Part shown: piece by piece, positions 5,214 to 7,704 of the stretch | How the letters are laid out: every line of letters begins with the position of its first letter | Numbering within the stretch: position 1 is the first letter of the stretch | Assembly: GCA_002782905.1 (NCBI GenBank) | Contig: PFJA01000038.1 | Location: 641 to 8,344 of the forward strand | Length of the DNA stretch: 7,704 nt | Source of the DNA: Lysobacterales bacterium CG_4_10_14_3_um_filter_64_11 | Lineage (GTDB): Bacteria > Pseudomonadota > Gammaproteobacteria > Xanthomonadales > Xanthomonadaceae | Reading direction: 5' to 3' | Made by a program: the position numbers and the translations under genes | The notes under the pieces: generated by a model | Database searches by the model: none | What the model was told of the DNA's origin: nothing | Seen by the model: only the letters and a program-made list of their open reading frames with translations

Positions 5214-6674
5214 ATGTTGATCTTTGAGCAATCGCAACCCGGTCGTGCGGCCACGGCGCAGTTTCCGGCGGCGGTAGCGGTACCCTCCGATTTGCCGCAA
5301 AGCGCCCTGCGCGATACGCCGATCGGCTTGCCGGAGGTTTCCGAGTTGCAGGTGGTGCGCCATTACACCAATCTGAGCCGCAAGAACTTGTCGATCGATA
5401 CCAACTTTTATCCGTTGGGTTCGTGCACGATGAAATACAACCCGCGCGTTTGCCATTCGGTGGCGTTGTTGCCGGGGTTTGCCGAGCGCCATCCCTATGC
5501 CCCCGAGTCGCTCAGCCAGGGGTTCTTGCAGTGCATGTACGAATTGCAGGAAATCCTCGCCGAGGTGACCGGCATGAAGGGTGGCGTGTCGCTGGCACCC
5601 ATGGCTGGCGCGCAGGGCGAGTTTGCCGGGGTCGCCATGATCATGGCCTATCACCGCAGCCGCAACGACCGGGAGCGTAGCGAGATCATCGTGCCGGACG
5701 CGGCGCACGGCACCAATCCGGCTTCGGCCACCATGTGCGGCTGTACCGTGCGCGAGGTCCCCACGCTCGCCAATGGCGATGTGGATATCGATGCGCTCAA
5801 GCAGGTGCTTGGCCCGAACACGGCCGGTATCATGCTGACCAATCCCAGCACGATCGGTGTGTTCGAGCGTCGCATCGTCGAAATTGCCGGTCTGGTGCAT
5901 GCCGCCGGCGGCTTGTTGTATTACGACGGCGCCAACCTCAACGCGATTCTGGGCAAGGTGCGTCCCGGCGATATGGGTTTCGACGCCATCCACATGAACC
6001 TGCACAAAACGTTTTCCACGCCGCATGGCGGTGGTGGCCCGGGGGCCGGCGCGGTGGGCGTCAGCGAACGCCTGCGCCCGTTCTTGCCGATCCCGCTGAT
6101 TGAGCGGCATGCCGATGGCCGCTTTGGTCTGCTGTGCAAAAAAGATCGCCCGCAATCGATTGGCCGGCTGTCGGCTTTTGGTGGAAACTGGGGCGTGTTG
6201 ATCCGCGCCTATGTCTATGCCCGCTTGTTGGGGCGTGCGGGCATGACGCGGGTCGCCGAGTACGCCACGCTCAATGCCAATTACCTGGCCAAGCGGCTGG
6301 CCGAAAAGGGCTTCACCCTGGCCTACCCGCAGCGCCGTGCCAGCCACGAGTTCATCGTTACCGTGCAGCCGCAGAAGAAAGCCAACGGCATCACCGCGCT
6401 CGATTTTTCCAAGGCGTTGCTCGACCACGGCATTCATTCACCCACCAACTATTTTCCGCTGCTGGTGCCCGAATGCCTGTTGATCGAGCCGACCGAGACC
6501 GAAAGCAAGGAGACGCTGGATGCGTTCGTCGAGGTGATGGCGCAGTTGCTGGCCCAGGCTGGCGCCGATCCGGCGCGGATGAAGGCGGCGCCTTACACCA
6601 CACCGGTGCGTCGTCTCGATGATGTCAAAGCGGCCAGGGATCTCGATCTCGCGTTCAAGCCAGCGGTGGCTTGA
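5214..6674 (+). CDS. gcvPB: Glycine dehydrogenase (decarboxylating) subunit 2, P-protein of the glycine cleavage system
   Basis: The PLP-binding half of the two-subunit P-protein. With subunit 1 (GcvPA) it decarboxylates glycine and passes the aminomethyl group to the lipoyl arm of GcvH, in the cytoplasm. The 486 residues match the usual GcvPB length. Landmarks are TNFYPLGSCTMKYNP (63-77), APMAGAQGEFAG (128-139), DAAHGTNPASA (162-172), YYDGANLNAI (236-245), and the PLP lysine Lys265 in HKTFSTPHGGGGPG. SPTNYFPLLVPECLLIEPTE follows at 409-428. The start at 5214 is chosen because the family N-terminus begins there and GGGA sits 8 bases upstream. The frame is open 113 codons further up to 4875, but that part is repeat sequence. 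Neither GcvPA nor GcvT or GcvH is in the window, so they must lie elsewhere if the system is complete. dgkA follows after 3 bases. Confidence 0.96.
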   Translation: MLIFEQSQPGRAATAQFPAAVAVPSDLPQSALRDTPIGLPEVSELQVVRHYTNLSRKNLSIDTNFYPLGSCTMKYNPRVCHSVALLPGFAERHPYAPESLSQGFLQCMYELQEILAEVTGMKGGVSLAPMAGAQGEFAGVAMIMAYHRSRNDRERSEIIVPDAAHGTNPASATMCGCTVREVPTLANGDVDIDALKQVLGPNTAGIMLTNPSTIGVFERRIVEIAGLVHAAGGLLYYDGANLNAILGKVRPGDMGFDAIHMNLHKTFSTPHGGGGPGAGAVGVSERLRPFLPIPLIERHADGRFGLLCKKDRPQSIGRLSAFGGNWGVLIRAYVYARLLGRAGMTRVAEYATLNANYLAKRLAEKGFTLAYPQRRASHEFIVTVQPQKKANGITALDFSKALLDHGIHSPTNYFPLLVPECLLIEPTETESKETLDAFVEVMAQLLAQAGADPARMKAAPYTTPVRRLDDVKAARDLDLAFKPAVA

Positions 6675-6677
6675 GCG

Positions 6678-7067
6678 ATGGCGGACAACAAGGATTCGAT
6701 GTGGCCGCGCGGCCCGCGCGAACAGTGGCGGGCGATGATCTGGTCGTTTCAGGGGCTGCGTGCGGCGTGGCGGGTGGAATCCTCGTTCCGTACCGAAGTG
6801 GTGATGTTCCTGGTATTGGCGCCGCTGGGCTGGTACCTGGGGCAGACCCCGGTTGAGCAGGTGCTGCTGATCGGCAGCCCGATGCTGGTGCTGGCGGCGG
6901 AGTTGCTCAATTCCGCCGTTGAGGCATTGATCGATCGCTACGGGCCGGAGCAGCATGAACTGGCCGGACGCGCCAAGGACATGGGCTCGGCGGCGGTGTT
7001 CGTGTTGCTGGTCAACATGGTGCTGTGTTGGGGTTTGCTCGTCGGCCCGCGCTTGCTCGCGGCCTGA
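6678..7067 (+). CDS. dgkA: Diacylglycerol kinase, DgkA family
   Basis: A small homotrimeric inner-membrane kinase that phosphorylates diacylglycerol with ATP to phosphatidic acid, recycling lipid released during envelope polymer synthesis. It has 129 residues and three hydrophobic segments (roughly 41-56, 60-83 and 104-124). The conserved catalytic residues line up with E. coli DgkA: Glu34 and Glu40 (GLRAAW..ESSFRTE), Glu75, Asn78 and Glu82 (AELLNSAVEALIDR), and Lys100-Asp101 (HELAGRAKDMGSAAV). ATG 6678 begins 3 bases after the gcvPB stop, implying coupled translation. A second in-frame ATG at 6699 has AAGGA four bases upstream and would give 122 residues, the E. coli length, so it is a real alternative. 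The terC-family gene follows 15 bases downstream. Confidence 0.95.
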   Translation: MADNKDSMWPRGPREQWRAMIWSFQGLRAAWRVESSFRTEVVMFLVLAPLGWYLGQTPVEQVLLIGSPMLVLAAELLNSAVEALIDRYGPEQHELAGRAKDMGSAAVFVLLVNMVLCWGLLVGPRLLAA

Positions 7068-7082
7068 CGCGCGCTCCGCTCG

Positions 7083-7704
7083 ATGGACATACTGCTCAGC
7101 TCGGAACTGTGGATGGCCCTGCTCGCGCTGACCACGCTCGAAATCGTGCTGGGTGTCGATAATCTGGTGTTCATCTCGATTGCGGTCAGCCGCCTGCCGC
7201 CCAGCCAGCGTTCGCGGGCACGGCGATGGGGCCTGAGCTTTGCCTGTCTCACCCGGATTGCGCTGTTGCTGTCGTTGGCCTACCTGGCGCGCATGGACAC
7301 CGCGTTGTTTGTGGTGTTGGACAATGCGATTTCGGTGCGCGACCTGGTGTTGATCGCCGGGGGTCTGTTTTTGTTGGTCAAAGGCACGCTGGAAATCCAC
7401 AATTCGGTGGAGGGGCGCAGCGAGGATCAGGATATCGATACCCGCCCGTCGGCGGTGTTCGGTTGGGTGATCGTGCAGATCGCGGTAATCGATATCGTGT
7501 TCTCGCTCGATTCGGTGATCACCGCGGTCGGCATGGTCAACTACATTCCGGTGATGGTGGCGGCGATCGTGATTGCGGTGGCGGTGATGATTTTCGCGTC
7601 CAATCCGGTCGGCGATTTCATCGACGCACACCCGTCATTGAAGCTATTGGCGCTGGCGTTCCTGATACTGGTCGGCGTGGCGTTGATTGCCGATGGCCTT
7701 GATT
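7083..7704 (+). CDS. TerC-family integral membrane protein, 3' end outside window
   Basis: Only the first 207 codons are present. There is no stop before the window edge, and family members of this type are about 240-250 residues. It is a multi-pass inner-membrane protein. Hydrophobic stretches fall at about 11-36, 51-69, 87-100, 124-150, 155-172 and 187-204, with a charged loop at 104-122. The two acidic membrane motifs typical of TerC proteins are present: LEIVLGVDNLVFIS (Asp26-Asn27) and IDIVFSLDSVITAVG (Asp137, Asp143). Members of the family such as E. coli Alx have been linked to manganese export, and others to tellurite resistance; which ion this one handles is not visible. ATG 7083 has no clear Shine-Dalgarno, so translation is probably coupled to dgkA. 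The 15-base gap leaves no room for the Mn-sensing yybP-ykoY riboswitch that precedes some terC genes. Confidence 0.9.
   Translation, partial: MDILLSSELWMALLALTTLEIVLGVDNLVFISIAVSRLPPSQRSRARRWGLSFACLTRIALLLSLAYLARMDTALFVVLDNAISVRDLVLIAGGLFLLVKGTLEIHNSVEGRSEDQDIDTRPSAVFGWVIVQIAVIDIVFSLDSVITAVGMVNYIPVMVAAIVIAVAVMIFASNPVGDFIDAHPSLKLLALAFLILVGVALIADGLD

Noticed and set aside
4805..5227. Possible small membrane or secreted protein of 140 residues in the gap
   Set aside because: The N-terminus looks hydrophobic, but there is no ribosome site, the rest is repeat-derived, and the frame runs into the gcvPB start.
7068..7082. Manganese (yybP-ykoY) riboswitch before the terC-family gene
   Set aside because: The gap is 15 bases, far too short for the aptamer.
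6438..7631. Long minus-strand open frame (397 codons) opposite gcvPB, dgkA and the terC-family gene
   Set aside because: It spans three well-supported + strand genes, and its composition is a His/Arg/Gln-rich shadow of their coding frames.

Overview
This is a GC-rich stretch of bacterial chromosome in which every gene I can support lies on the + strand and belongs to a recognisable family. The organism looks like a gammaproteobacterium of the Xanthomonadales type (Rhodanobacteraceae or Lysobacteraceae). The hints are a class II DAHP synthase, a split-type glycine decarboxylase subunit, several exported peptidases, and short GGAG-headed palindromic repeats between genes. The assignment is inference from gene content and style, not from a marker gene.

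Layout: (1) 45-1439, class II DAHP synthase, the first step of the shikimate pathway, with a short perfect dyad just upstream or overlapping its start. (2) 1554-4792, three genes whose products all carry export signals: a zinc dipeptidase of family M19 (Sec signal peptide, GTG start), an alpha/beta-hydrolase with a lipoprotein signal 10 bases downstream, and an Ntn-hydrolase of the isoaspartyl peptidase/asparaginase family with a Sec signal peptide. (3) 4793-5213, a 421-base gap without a believable gene. It holds four REP-like modules (GGAG head followed by a small hairpin), a strong palindrome with an A-run that would read as a leftward terminator, and probably the promoter of the next gene. 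(4) 5214 to the window end: gcvPB (PLP-binding P-protein subunit of the glycine cleavage system), dgkA (diacylglycerol kinase) and a TerC-family membrane protein cut off by the window edge. These three are only 3 and 15 bases apart, so they are probably co-transcribed.

How they fit together: the middle block plausibly forms an extracytoplasmic route for degrading dipeptides and isoaspartyl peptides, with the lipoprotein hydrolase as a partner of unknown substrate. The flanking genes are housekeeping: aromatic amino acid synthesis, one-carbon/glycine metabolism, phospholipid turnover and probably metal-ion export. I see no phage, transposase, CRISPR, tRNA or rRNA. I found no clearly novel system. 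The best leads are the exported hydrolase trio and the REP-like cluster with changing but still pairing stems.
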